Assembly (NCBI GenBank): GCA_027600665.1 | Contig: JADGJL010000099.1 | Location: forward strand, 1-43,113 | Source: Irineochytrium annulatum | Lineage: Eukaryota; Chytridiomycota; Chytridiomycetes; Chytridiales; Chytridiaceae | Reading direction: 5' to 3' | Length of the DNA stretch: 43,113 bases | Shown here: piece after piece, positions 12,669 to 23,244 of the stretch | Layout: the number at the start of each line of letters is the position of its first letter | How positions within the stretch are numbered: the stretch's first letter is position 1 | Translations under genes and position numbers: made by a program | The notes under the pieces: generated by a model | What the model saw: the letters and a program-made list of their open reading frames with translations, nothing else | The model's database searches: none | Told to the model about the DNA's origin: nothing

Positions 12669-13001
12669 AGCGCGTTGCCAGTGTGTCCTTGTGTTGTTGT
12701 AATCTGTACACATGCGTCTTCGTTAAAATAAAAATAAATGTAAATATAAATATAAAAATCAAAGCACCGAGGGACGCGTCCAAGCTGTTGACAGCACTAG
12801 CATTTCGAACATGACGCCTAGCTGATGGCGTCCATTCTGTTGGCAAGACTTCGTGATGCTCTCGCTTCAGGGCCCCCCTGTAGAAAACCAGCAAGAAGTA
12901 AGGGGCTAAGAGGGGCTGTGTGACCGAAGGTTTGAAGAGTGGGTTGGTGATAAAGACCCGAAGCTCTTCTAGAATCACACGCCAGGCACCCCCGCGGCAC
13001 C
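12669..13001. other. Intergenic, peptidase 3' end and copper-ATPase upstream region
   Basis: 333 bases with no gene. Two overlapping AATAAA-type hexamers and an A/T run at 12725-12760 look like the polyadenylation region of the peptidase gene. The right part should carry the copper-ATPase promoter; no copper-response element is recognisable by eye. Confidence 0.45.
12727..12738 (+). terminator. Candidate polyadenylation signals (two AATAAA)
   Basis: Two consecutive AATAAA hexamers lie about 60 nt after the peptidase stop codon, within an A/T-rich run. Position and sequence fit a cleavage/polyadenylation signal; assignment is by motif only. Confidence 0.45.
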
Positions 13002-16000
13002 ATGGAAGCGCTCCGGTCGACCGCCGTCGAGATGCAGCTCCGCATCGAAGGGATGACATGCGGGTCCTGCGTGAACTCGATCGAATCGCAGCTGTCGGCA
13101 ACCCCCGGCGTGATATCAGGAAAGGTCGATCTGGCATCGAAGACAGGCACAGTCGTTTACGACCCCAACCTGCTCGAGCCCTGGCAGATCGTCTCCGTCG
13201 TTGAGGATTGTGGGTTTGATGCCTTCCCGCTGGGCGAGGACGGCGGCCTTGGTGGCGACGTGTCGCCGGTACCAGCACCGTCATCGGTTGTAAATTACAG
13301 CGCACGCGCGACGTCGCCGGCATCTGCATCAACAGCAGTTGCTGTGCATGGAAGTAGCGCGCGAACGAGTGGGGCCGCCTCATCGGAGAAGGTGAGCGAT
13401 TGACGCGCTTTGGCAAGATCTGACTTCCTCAGGCTATCAAACGCGACGGCTCGAGCGTAGTCGCAACCTTGGAAGTGCATGGGATGACCTGCGCGAGTTG
13501 CGTCAACAGCATCGAAAGTCAGCTAAGGAAGATGGACGGAGTGTTGTCCTGCACTGTCGCCCTGCTCGCGGAACGCGCCGAAGTTCACTACGACCCGGTG
13601 CTGCTGACTCCGCAGGCGATTGCCGACGCCATTGAAGATATCGGGTTTGAGGCCTCCGTCATTGTCAAGGAAGCGGCCGGAGTTGTGGACTTGCAAATTT
13701 TCGGGATGCACTGTGCCAGCTGCTCGTCGAAGATCGAACGAGAGGTTGGGGGTCTGCCTGGAGTCCAAAGCGTGATGGTGAATCTACTACGGCAATCTGG
13801 GCGCGTGGAGTTTGACAAAGCAGTGGTCGGAGTCCGGGATATCATTACAAAGATCGAAGAACTGGGCTTCAACGCGCTGCTGGCCGAACTGAACTCGAAC
13901 TCTCAAATCGAATCACTGAAACGCACGAAGGAAATTAAGCGGTGGCGGTCAGCCTTCTGGATCTCGCTGACATTTGGGTTACCGGTCTTCATCATATCCA
14001 TGATCCTGCCATCATCCTGGACGAGTCCTGCGATAATGCCTGGCCTTACATATGCAACTGTTGCAATGTTTCTACTTACACTGCCGGTTCAATTTGGCGT
14101 CGGTCACGGCTTTTACGCTTCAGCATTTAAGGCCGTCTCGCATCGAACCTACAGCATGGACGTGCTTGTTGTACTTGGCACCTCAGTCGCATTCTTCTTC
14201 TCCGTGGTGTCAGTGCTCGCGTCAATTCTTTACGGTGCTACGAAGCCGCCGGAAGTGTTCTTCGAGACATGTGTCACTCTCATCACCTTCGTTACGTTCG
14301 GACGATTTCTGGAGAACATGGCGAAAGGAAAGACCTCTGATGCTCTATCGAATCTGATGTCGCTCGCGCCTCCACACGCCACGCTATTGCAAGTCGACGA
14401 TACGAACACAATAGTCGAACGTAGGATTGCGACGGAGCTGATTCAGGCTGGTGATCTTATTAAAGTCGTACCTGGAGAGCGTGTGGCAGCCGACGGCCTC
14501 GTCGAATTTGGGCACTCGAATGTCGATGAATCACTCGTTACAGGGGAATCGTTGCCGGTGAACAAGAGAGAAGGCGACACAGTTATCGCGGGCAGCATAA
14601 ACGGGACAGGCATGCTGCACTACAGAGCGACACGGGTCGGGTCTGATACGACGCTCTCGCAAATCCTGAAGCTTGTGAATGAGGCCCAAACATCGAAAAC
14701 GCCGATCCAAGACATCGCAGACTTGGTCGCCTCTTACTTCGTCCCTTCAGTGATTCTGCTGGGCCTGTTTACGTTTTTCTTCTGGACCCTCGTGTTTTCA
14801 TGCACGTCGTTCCTGCCCCCTGGGATTGCGACGGACGCAAGTAGAATCTACCTTGCAGTGAAGTTATCAATCTCCGTCGTCATTGTCGCCTGTCCATGCG
14901 CCCTTGGTCTGGCAACTCCAACTGCGGTGATGGTCGGGACGGGTGTTGGGGCTCAGAACGGGATCCTGATCAAAGGCGGTGGCCCTCTAAGTGTGGCGAG
15001 CCGCTTGACGAAGATTGTATTTGACAAGACCGGGACGTTAACGGAGGGAAAGATGTCAGTCACGGCGCACACATTTACGAAGGCGGAGAACGGCGCATCA
15101 GTTGAGGAGAGGCAATTTCTCCAGATCGTGTCATGCGTTGAAAGCGGATCCGAGCATCCGATTGGAAAGGCGCTGTCCGCGTACGCACACGCGGCTGCCA
15201 ATGAGTTTCCTGCGTCCGGGTCGGGGCTGCCATCCATGGTGAAGTTCGAGGCGCTTCCGGGGTTGGGAGTTCGATGCGTGGTGGCAGTGTCGTCTAAGTC
15301 GGAGGCAGTGCTTATTGGGAACGCGAAGCTTCTTAGAGACTCGGGCGTCGACATTCCGGAACCTAGCATGAAGTTCTGCAAGCTCCACGAGTCGGAGGGG
15401 AGAACGTGCGTACTGGCCGCGATCGGACGCAACTTTGCGGGGTCCTTTGCGCTTTCGGACTCGATGAAGCCTGGTTCGGCTGCTACGGTCCAGGCGCTGA
15501 GGAGGATGGGGTTGGAAGTTTGTATAATCACTGGGGATCAAGAGTTGACGGCTAGAGTGATTGCGAGGTCGTGCGGGATTACAGAAGTACATGCGGGAGT
15601 GTCTCCGTCTGGGAAGAAGAGTTTGGTGGAACGGATGCAGAAGGAGGGGCACGTCGTTGCAATGGTCGGAGACGGTGTGAATGATTCGGCTTCGATTGCT
15701 CAGAGTGATCTCGGCATATCGGTGTACGGTGGCACGGATGTGGCCATTGAGGCCGCAAGCGTTGTGTTGATGCGCGATGACCTTACGGAGATTGTAACGG
15801 CGATTGACCTGTGCCGAACAATTTTCAGACGAATTCTGTTGAACTTCGTATGGGCGACGTTGTAGTAAGTAACATTTTTGGCCTCTTGAGTGCGTTTTTG
15901 CTCACCTAATGACTAGCAATCTTCTGATGATACCAATGGCGATGGGCCTTGGCATACCCTGGGGCATCTTTTTGCACCCGATGCTGGCGAGTATGGCAAT

Positions 16001-16256
16001 GTCGCTTTCATCAGTTAGCGTTGTCGCGTCGTCGCTTCTGTTGAAAACGTACAAGCGGCCGCACTATCTCGGCAGTTCGAAGGAAGACGTTCCGACAATC
16101 TCGTCTGCAACCCCCGCAATTATGCCTCATTCATTATTACCAGGACGGACTTGGATTGGTGGCATGATGAGGAAGGCGTCGGGTCTGGTGGCGCGTTGGA
16201 TAGGTTCAGGGCAACGATACGCTCCGTTGGATGATGTGGAGCTGGAAGAAGCGTAA
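13002..16256 (+). CDS. CCC2: Copper-transporting P1B-type ATPase (Ccc2/ATP7-like)
   Basis: Pumps Cu(I) into the secretory pathway, by analogy with Ccc2/ATP7. Exons: 13002-13391, 13433-15864, 15917-16256 (1053 residues). Three N-terminal heavy-metal domains carry GMTCGSC (about 16-23), GMTCASC (147-153) and GMHCASC (221-227). The core has the actuator TGES (about 500), the transmembrane copper site CPCALGLATPTAVMVGTG (about 617), phosphorylation motif DKTGTLT (Asp about 661), nucleotide-binding SEHP (about 702) and hinge GDGVNDSASIAQSD (about 876), where Ala replaces the usual Pro of NDSP. The last exon encodes the final helices (PWGIFLHPML, then SSVSVVASSLLL). Yeast Ccc2 has two metal domains; three is within the fungal range. 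Both introns preserve frame and conserved blocks. Very secure identification. Confidence 0.95.
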
Positions 16257-16481
16257 ATGGACCTTCAACGACATTTTTCATATCCTCACGTAGCCATAGT
16301 CAATCGTAGCTTGTATCTCTTGGCTTTTAATAATTAAAACAGTATCGCGTGCATGTATGTAACATCCCACACAACCACACTCCAATCAGCTGTGCAACCC
16401 TTCCCCCACATGCTTACATGCCACAAGGGGTAACAATGGCGTGGCGAATTTTTCCTGATCAAACTGGCGACGCGTCTCCAC

Positions 16482-19400
16482 ATGCACCGGCAGCGACCCG
16501 TCTGCACACCGCCGTCGAAGCGCGAGACGCGCGGGGAGGATGATGGCGGTGAGTCCATCACAGTCGGTTGGCCGCGCCTGACGCGTGGAAACAGGAAAAT
16601 CGAGCAAGGATGGCTACTCCAAGAAACACGAGGACAAGCCCACGCGGCGTGATGAAGACGAGGCCCCGCGCCGGCCGAGTGCCCGCAAGGCGGACGCGAA
16701 GTCGAAATATGGAGCCGAACAAGAGCACGAGGACGAACGTAGCTACGGATACGCTGGGCCACCAAAGCCCTCGTCGAGCGGTTGGAAGACGAGGAAGTTC
16801 AGGGCCATAGTCTCTGTCTCGGTGGAAGTTGTGACGGCGTCGGCTGGCTTCCCTAAGAGGATCGCGATCAGGGAAGAAGACGTTAACATCACGGCCTCTG
16901 AGATTCAAACGCCCGACGCCACTGTCATGAGGAGCTATTCAATTAGAGTCTCAGATATCGCTAAGCAATTACTCGACGATTATGGTGAGTTGGAGTTTGC
17001 AGGTAAAAGCTAACAATTATTAGTCGAGTACACGAGCTTTGTGCGACTCCCCGACAAATATCAGCCCGTTGGGAAGCTTGGGGAGATCTGCAAAGGCAAA
17101 GGAGATATCAACATTCAAATTTTCCCGAGCCTGGGCCACGACAACGTTTATGAGGCTGCCCTGTTTTTGGTATGCTCTTTGACTTGTCGTCTTCTAACAA
17201 CTTTGAAGAGCAAAGGGGGTAAAGACATGGCGGCACTGCAAGACAAATCTCCAATGTTTAAGTCGGGACCGCCGAAGACGATTCCGAAACCTGGGCCGAT
17301 GGGTAGATGTATGCTTCCTTTCGTTGGTCGAACCTAAAAATTATGTAGTAAACCAGGAAGATCACGATATGCCAAAATCCAAGGTTGGTGCAATTGAGTT
17401 TGAACTTGTTTTTATTTCTGATCAAGTCGAAGACACCGAGCCGATCTCAAACCCCCTCGAAAAATCGTAAGCTCTTATTAGCCGTCTTATCTAATATAAT
17501 GTAGACTACCACGACGAGGATAACTCGGATGCAGCGAGCGATGCAACTTTTAGACCTAAAAGTGAGAGCGGAAGGAAGTCGTCAAGCAAGCCACCGTTGG
17601 CGACGTCGCGTCGCCGTGATCATGATGGGGAAGCACCATCACGTCGCCGCGATCATGGCCACACGGAGACGCCAATTCACCGCCGGGACCACGAGGATAT
17701 CGAAGTTATCGGCCATAACATCAACATGAAGGACAGGAATGATCAGCAATCGTCGGACGGGGAGGAGCATGTGGGGCGTCATTCGACATCGTCATCTAGA
17801 AGACCGTCACCGCCGCGAAAGGCGAAAGTTTCGCAGGGATATGAGGATTCGGATGACGAAAGGCACGACAATGGCTTCGCGGCCGCGCGTCGGGGGTCAT
17901 CGGACGATGTGCACTTTGACGAAGACGAAGACCGTTACGAAGATGACGAGGGGCGTGGCGGCACTAGGGATCTCGGTAGCTAATTAGCATTTTTTCTGTT
18001 GCTGACTAGTGTGCAGCGACGAAGAGCAAGGCGGCGCCGAAACCAAAATCGGCGTTTAGAACCGCCCAGCGATTCTCGGTTAGAGTTTTCTTTACTAGTC
18101 AACAGCTAACTCAACTCCAATTAGGCGAACCGTCCGTGGGCGGGGGCAATTGTTGCACCGACGAACGCTCCGCCTCTTAGAGGAGACCTTCCAGAAGAAA
18201 ACTTGACGCTGGAATATGTGCACGGTAACATCACCCGGGACTCGCGACATTATTAACAGGAATTAGGGTATCGCATGCGAGATGTCAACAATAACGCTTT
18301 CTACTTGGGGCCGGACCTCATCGTATTCCCGGCAGGATCAGTCGGAGTTGTGATGGATATCTCGAACAACACGCAGCGCTTCTTCCAGGGACGTCATAAG
18401 GAAGACATTACGGCTATCTGCGTTCACCCGACGAAGAAGTTGGTTGCAACTGGCGATGTTGTGACGCATAACGACGGAGCCTACATCTACATCTGGGACC
18501 CGAGGAACCCGGAGGATACCCACCGACAAGTCCAAATTCGCGTTGGAGACAAGAAGTTGGCCAAGGGTATTTGCGACCTCGAGTTTTCTCCGGACGGGAA
18601 GTACCTCGTCGCCACGGCGATGGACGATTCGCATATGGTGTACTTCTATGACTGGAAAAATGCTGGGAAGCTGATCGCGAAAGAGAAGGGCCACAGCGAC
18701 GCGGTGCGAGCGCGAATTGTTGACATTATCTCATTTTCCCTCTCGCTAGATCTTTGGTATCACTTTCAACCCGAAGGCATCGGGAACGTCCTATGAGTTC
18801 GTGACCTTTGGTGTTAAACATCTCAAGTACTGGACATGTGACCCCCAACGTGGGGCGCTGAAGGGCGAGCGCGGCCTATTTGGTTCACGAAAGGTCCAAT
18901 CTATTATATGTTGCACCTACCTATCCGACGACACGTACGTTACCGGGACGCACGCGGGGGAGATTATGATATGGAGCCGGAACCAAATTATGCATGTCAT
19001 GGATAAGATTCACGATGTAACCTCAGACCACCCTGTCCGCTTCTAAATCGTCACATAGGGCCCCCTCTTCTCATTAGCGTACCACGAAGACATTGGGCTT
19101 ATTTCCGGAGGCAGCGATGGTGTAGTTATTGTTCACGACCCTAAGAACATGTCCACCATCGATAAGGTTGAGTTAGAGTCCGGCGTGAGATCTATGGATT
19201 TGGGCGATGACGGAAGCCTGCTTGTTGGGTTGGAAGACTCTATCCTCAAGGAGGTTAAGGGGATAGGCTCCAACGGTCGGAAGGGAACAGTTACTATCCT
19301 AGAGGTAACCAGGGGTTTGGTCTCTTGCCATACTAAGTTGATTTATAGGGTCATAAAACGTTTAAGTAAGAAGATCGACACGCGGTTGCACCCGAACTTA

Positions 19401-20695
19401 CATACTGTCTATAGGGGAAAGGATTATTTCGAGCTTTGGGGATGCGCAACGAACCCAGTCGACGACCACGAATTTGTTACGTCCAATGACGACGGAATGG
19501 TCTACAAACGAGACGCCGGCTCGCGTACGACGGTAATGATGACCATTTGTCCAGGTACCTGACTTCAAAACTTCAGGTCGCTCAGAACCGGCTTCAAGGG
19601 AAAGTAAGAGGCCTTGCCTACAGTCCCGATGGCAAATACGTTGCCGCTGGGAATGACCATGGAGACGTGGGCCACATAAGTTACATAACTGAACTAACCT
19701 TATCTTAGCTGTACATTTTGAAGTCCAAGGACCTCCAACAAGTCCACTTCGAAAAATACGTGCAGCCGAAGAGCATCCATGGGAACATCCACGCTGTAGA
19801 GGTTATGAAGTTTTCACCAGATGGGAAACTCCTAGCTGTCGGATCTCACGATGACGTGGTTTATATTTGGGACGTCGACAAGAAGTTTAAGCTTAAGTGG
19901 ATTTGCCATGTTCGGCTCGTGTATCTTTTGAGACTGCTAAAGTCGGTTTTAGGGTCACTCAAGCTATATCACTCATCTGGATTGGTCCATGGACTCTACC
20001 CGCCTACAGACCAACAGCGGCGATTTTGAGCTTTTGTTTTGTATTGCTTTTTTGGTTGTTGTTTTCACTAACGGTATTTCAGGGTCCGCTGTCGACGGCA
20101 AGCAGATCAAGAGTGCGAGTTCCATGAAGGATACAGAGTGGGCATCCTTCAGTTGCGTGCTGGGGTGGCCCGTGCAGGGCATTTGGGAGAAAGGAATGGG
20201 AGGCGACGACATCAACACTGTCGACAGACACCCTAATGGTGACTGCTTGGCATCTGGCGATGATTTCTTTTGTGTCAAATTACACGCTTATCCGGCTGCC
20301 AAGGAAGGGGTATGTCATACTTCAGCTTTAAATTCATTGACGAACGTGTTAAACAGATGCCGATGAAGCAATATTTGGCTCACGGGTCCCATGTCACGAA
20401 AGTCGTTTTCACATGCGGAGGTACTCGTTTGATTTCTACTGGAGGGCTCGATGGATGCGCGTTCCAGTGGTTAGTGGAAGGCGGCCACGGCAACGGCGAT
20501 AGCCGCCGTCAAAGTGCGAGGAGGGACGATAATGATCACCGGTCGCAGTCTCGGCAGCAGTCGAGGGATGATGATGATGATGATCACCGGCCGTCACAGT
20601 CTCGGCAGCAGTCCCGACAGTCCCAGTCTCGGCAATCCGAATCTCGACAGTCTTCGCGCACTCGGAGCCGCCGCGACGACGAGGACGACGAATAA
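16482..20695 (+). CDS. EMAP/EML-like WD40 microtubule-associated protein
   Basis: Homologue of echinoderm microtubule-associated protein-like (EML) proteins, tandem beta-propellers that bind tubulin or microtubules. Exons: 16482-16548, 16595-16984, 17024-17169, 17209-17302, 17349-17383, 17427-17466, 17505-17975, 18017-18078, 18125-18224, 18267-18703, 18750-19016, 19059-19304, 19349-19359, 19415-19532, 19577-19666, 19709-19909, 19953-20040, 20083-20309, 20357-20695 (1142 residues). A HELP-like segment (LTLEYVHGYRMRDVNNNAFY) precedes WD repeats; diagnostic EML blocks follow: GHSSYITHLDWSMDSTRLQ, SGDFELLFW, TEWASFSCVLGW, ASGDDFFCVKL and GSHVTKVVF. The N-terminal 350 or so residues are charged, with three RRDH units about 12 residues apart; the C-terminal tail is S/R/Q/D-rich. 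Exon 13 is only 11 nt. The unusual N-terminal domain (KFRAIVSVSVEVVTASAG region) is not one I recognise. Confidence 0.88.
20534..20620 (+). repeat. Imperfect tandem repeat coding the EML tail
   Basis: The block GATCACCGG..CAGTCTCGGCAGCAGTC occurs twice, separated by six perfect GAT codons (20567-20584). It encodes the DHR..SQSRQQSR repeats of the EML-like C-terminus. It looks like replication slippage inside coding sequence. Confidence 0.7.
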
Positions 20696-21035
20696 ACTCT
20701 ACCAACAAAAAAGGCGCAGTACTTGGACTCCCAAACGTTTAGTAGTTAGTTTACGTGCTTCTTTGAGAGCTATTGCGTGCACACTAAGTGGACCTTGAGG
20801 GTAGCCTGTTCTACGTGTTCTTTCACAGCTAGCGTTTTTGTATTTACTCACAAATAAAATCTTTGCCAAAATTGCTTCGAACCCCGATTACACCAAAAGT
20901 GAAGCTGTGCTTATCGCCATCTTTCCAACTTCGTAGCTTTGAACTGAACGTCTGAAGCCGTCAGGGGCGCAGTCGAGTGAAAACGATGTTCATTTGCCCT
21001 CGTTCTGAATGGCGCAGTACAGCGGTTAGGGCCGC
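20696..21035. other. Intergenic, EML 3' end and OB-fold gene upstream region
   Basis: 340 bases without a recognisable gene. An AATAAA hexamer sits at 20853-20858, about 160 nt after the EML stop. The rest should hold the upstream region of the OB-fold gene. Confidence 0.4.
20853..20858 (+). terminator. Candidate polyadenylation signal of EML gene
   Basis: Single AATAAA in a locally A/T-rich stretch downstream of the EML stop codon; assigned by motif and position only. Confidence 0.35.
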
Positions 21036-21779
21036 ATGGTGAAGGGACAAGTGGATGGCCAACATGTCGTCAAAAACGCTGGAACGACGATGTCTGTACA
21101 ATCGCTCAGCGACGTACGCAAGAAGGAGCAGTCGCGGTGCTCGATTCTCGGCGTCGTCATGTCTGTGGGGATCGTGGAAGAAATCACGACAAAGGACAAG
21201 CGGAAGACCCCCTTCTCCTGCATCACGGTCCAAGACGGCTCTTCAACTCCGATGAAGCTGAAGTGGTGGGGCGAGGACGCGTACCGAGCGCAAGACTTTA
21301 GATTTGGCGACGTTGTTTTATTCCGTCAATTACGCGTTGAGCGATGGAGAGGCCACGTCTCGGTCGTCTATACCGCTGCTTCTCAGCTGGCTGTTGTTCA
21401 TCGATTAGGCAACGACGCGCTGATGTTCGACAAAATATCGGTCGACGAAGTGAACGCGTTGGGGACTGGGTATGCGAATTGGCTGGATGAGGTCTTACGC
21501 TGGTCGATGCAACATGAGCCGCTAAAAGAATATCGTCGTCACCTTGACGCGACTGCTGCCGCCGCAGCTGCTACCACTCGGACAACTGCGAGGCCGCCGG
21601 ATGAGAATGTCGACGCTTTCGTGCTCGCTAACGTTCTTTCGACCGATGCTTCATTTGAGGAATTCATTCCGGAACAGGAGTTGATCAATGCGGCCTCTGG
21701 CTCTCGAACCGCGGCAGCATTGCGGGCGAAATATAGATTTAGGGAACGAGTTGCAATGCTGAGGAAAAATCCCCATTAA
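21036..21779 (+). CDS. Small OB-fold protein, probable single-stranded DNA-binding type
   Basis: Intronless, 247 residues. Residues about 30-125 read as an OB fold: SILGVVMSVGIVEEITTKD (strand 1-2), a T-PFSCITVQDGSSTPMKLKWWG turn and strand, FRFGDVVLFRQLRVERWRG, and VVYTAASQLAVV. The order and the GDVV..LRVERWRG motif resemble the OB folds of RPA70, MEIOB and Shieldin-2-like proteins, which bind single-stranded DNA, but no family-specific residue decides among them. The C-terminal half has an alanine/threonine run near 176-188 and a basic end (KYRFRERVAMLRKN). It lies convergent to SED5 with only 59 bp between stops. I assign the fold, not a function. Confidence 0.6.
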   Translation: MVKGQVDGQHVVKNAGTTMSVQSLSDVRKKEQSRCSILGVVMSVGIVEEITTKDKRKTPFSCITVQDGSSTPMKLKWWGEDAYRAQDFRFGDVVLFRQLRVERWRGHVSVVYTAASQLAVVHRLGNDALMFDKISVDEVNALGTGYANWLDEVLRWSMQHEPLKEYRRHLDATAAAAAATTRTTARPPDENVDAFVLANVLSTDASFEEFIPEQELINAASGSRTAAALRAKYRFRERVAMLRKNPH

Positions 21780-21838
21780 TAAAATTCCGATTCCCAAATG
21801 AGCATAATCCACCAATAGGGAATACGTTGTGATAAGAT

Positions 21839-22924
21839 CTACGTGATAATCACGAACAGTAGGAAGAAAACAACCAACACTGCAAACACCTTGATCATCA
21901 ACCACCGATTTGTGCTCAGGTTCTGGAAGTACTTCAATAGCTCTCCATGTGCATTCGACACATTCCCTTCGATATCGACCACATTGTCGTCAATCCTCTG
22001 CACCATCTCCCTCTGCGCCGACAAAATCTGCGCAAACTGCTGGTAAATCTGCCCCAGCTCTGCGATCGTCGACTCGATTGACTCAATGGCCTGATATCTC
22101 GAGTCCAAGTACTCCATATTTGCGGGCTGCTGCATCAGCGCCAAACTCTGCTGGCCCCCAAAGCCCCCGGAGCCGCCGTCCCCCATATTTAACACCACGT
22201 CCTGCCCTCCTGCATTGATCCCAGCCTTTCTGTCCGGATTGTACAAAGGCGAATCGGATGATCGAGGTGGTGGTCGGAAGAGAAGGGAGGCTTCTGATGA
22301 TGATGTCGCCGAGGGCATAGGTGCGTTATTGCTGCTCGCTGCGCCAGGGGCCGGACTTGTCGACCGAGAGCCCCCCTCACCACCAACCGCCGGCGAATAC
22401 GAATACTGATCCCTCCGGTTCTTCTGGTCCTTCATGTTCTGCGTCCGTATCTCCAGGACGCTCTTAAACTCCCCACTGGTCGACGCGAGCCTCGTCTGCA
22501 GGCTCGTGATGACGTTGCTCGCGTGCTCCTCGACCTGTCGGTTCCCCATGCCCCCGCTCGCCTTCTCCTTCTGCACATGCTGCGAAAGTAAGCCGATCTG
22601 CCGATTGACCTTCGATATGTCCTGTTTGATGACGTGGATGAGCTCGTTGATCTCAAGCGGTCGGTCGTCGAAGAGTGACTTTTTCTTGGCGAGCCGGGCC
22701 AGCTTGTGGAGCTTGAGGACGGTCGAGTTGATCTCCTTAGCGACGGTTGAGGCGGCCTTGGCGAACTCGGACTTGGTAACTGGCGCCCCCGAGGAGTCCG
22801 CGAGGAGTCGATCCCGCGAGTAGTCTCGTGAGGCGCCGTTCCCGTTCATGGCGTAGGGCGTCGCCGAGCCACGCGCCAGCATGGACTCCATCGTCGCATG
22901 GAATTCCCCTGTTCGATCCGGCAT
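21839..22924 (-). CDS. SED5: Syntaxin-5/Sed5 Qa-SNARE
   Basis: t-SNARE of the early Golgi acting in ER-Golgi and intra-Golgi fusion. Intronless, 361 residues from the Met at 22924, whose start (MPDRTGEFH) matches the Sed5/Stx5 N-terminus; an upstream in-frame Met at 23011 would add 29 untypical residues. An Habc region includes VAKEINSTVLKLHKLARLAK and FDDRPLEINELIHVIKQDI. A Ser/Pro/Gly/Ala-rich linker follows, then the SNARE motif (SRYQAIESIESTIAELGQIY, QQFAQILSAQREMVQRIDDN) with the central Gln of a Q-SNARE, the NRWLMIKVF juxtamembrane segment typical of Stx5, and one C-terminal transmembrane helix. Secure identification. Confidence 0.95.
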   Translation of the reverse strand: MPDRTGEFHATMESMLARGSATPYAMNGNGASRDYSRDRLLADSSGAPVTKSEFAKAASTVAKEINSTVLKLHKLARLAKKKSLFDDRPLEINELIHVIKQDISKVNRQIGLLSQHVQKEKASGGMGNRQVEEHASNVITSLQTRLASTSGEFKSVLEIRTQNMKDQKNRRDQYSYSPAVGGEGGSRSTSPAPGAASSNNAPMPSATSSSEASLLFRPPPRSSDSPLYNPDRKAGINAGGQDVVLNMGDGGSGGFGGQQSLALMQQPANMEYLDSRYQAIESIESTIAELGQIYQQFAQILSAQREMVQRIDDNVVDIEGNVSNAHGELLKYFQNLSTNRWLMIKVFAVLVVFFLLFVIIT

Positions 22925-23244
22925 TGTCGCTTGGGGATGGAAACGAATCGAAAGGAGGTGTAGAGGGAGATGTGTTGATGTGAGGTGTTCGAAAATGATA
23001 TGCGAACCCAACTCATATTCAGTTGTAAGATATACATTTACTACCTATCAAGCCAAGAGATGCAAATTTGAGGAAAATGCTACGCGTTCATTACGCCCCC
23101 CTTCCAGTCGTCACGGGGAAAGCTATCGGCCTTAATACTGGCTTTGCTTTTGCCAGCACTTTCGCCAGCACGGGGTCGGCGGCAGATACACCCTCGCTTA
23201 CCCTCGAGTGCGACAGGTGCGGGACAGGTGCACGTTCCTGACAT
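22925..23244. other. Intergenic upstream of SED5
   Basis: 320 bases between the SED5 start and the stop of the C2orf81-like gene, both on the minus strand. It should contain the SED5 promoter and the upstream gene's 3' end. I see no gene or clear motif. Confidence 0.4.

Noticed and set aside
17384..17426. Coding reading-through of this segment in the EML-like gene
   Set aside because: Read as exon it gives a plausible peptide, but the frame then hits a stop; as a 43-nt T-rich intron with CTGAT branch it restores frame to the next exon.
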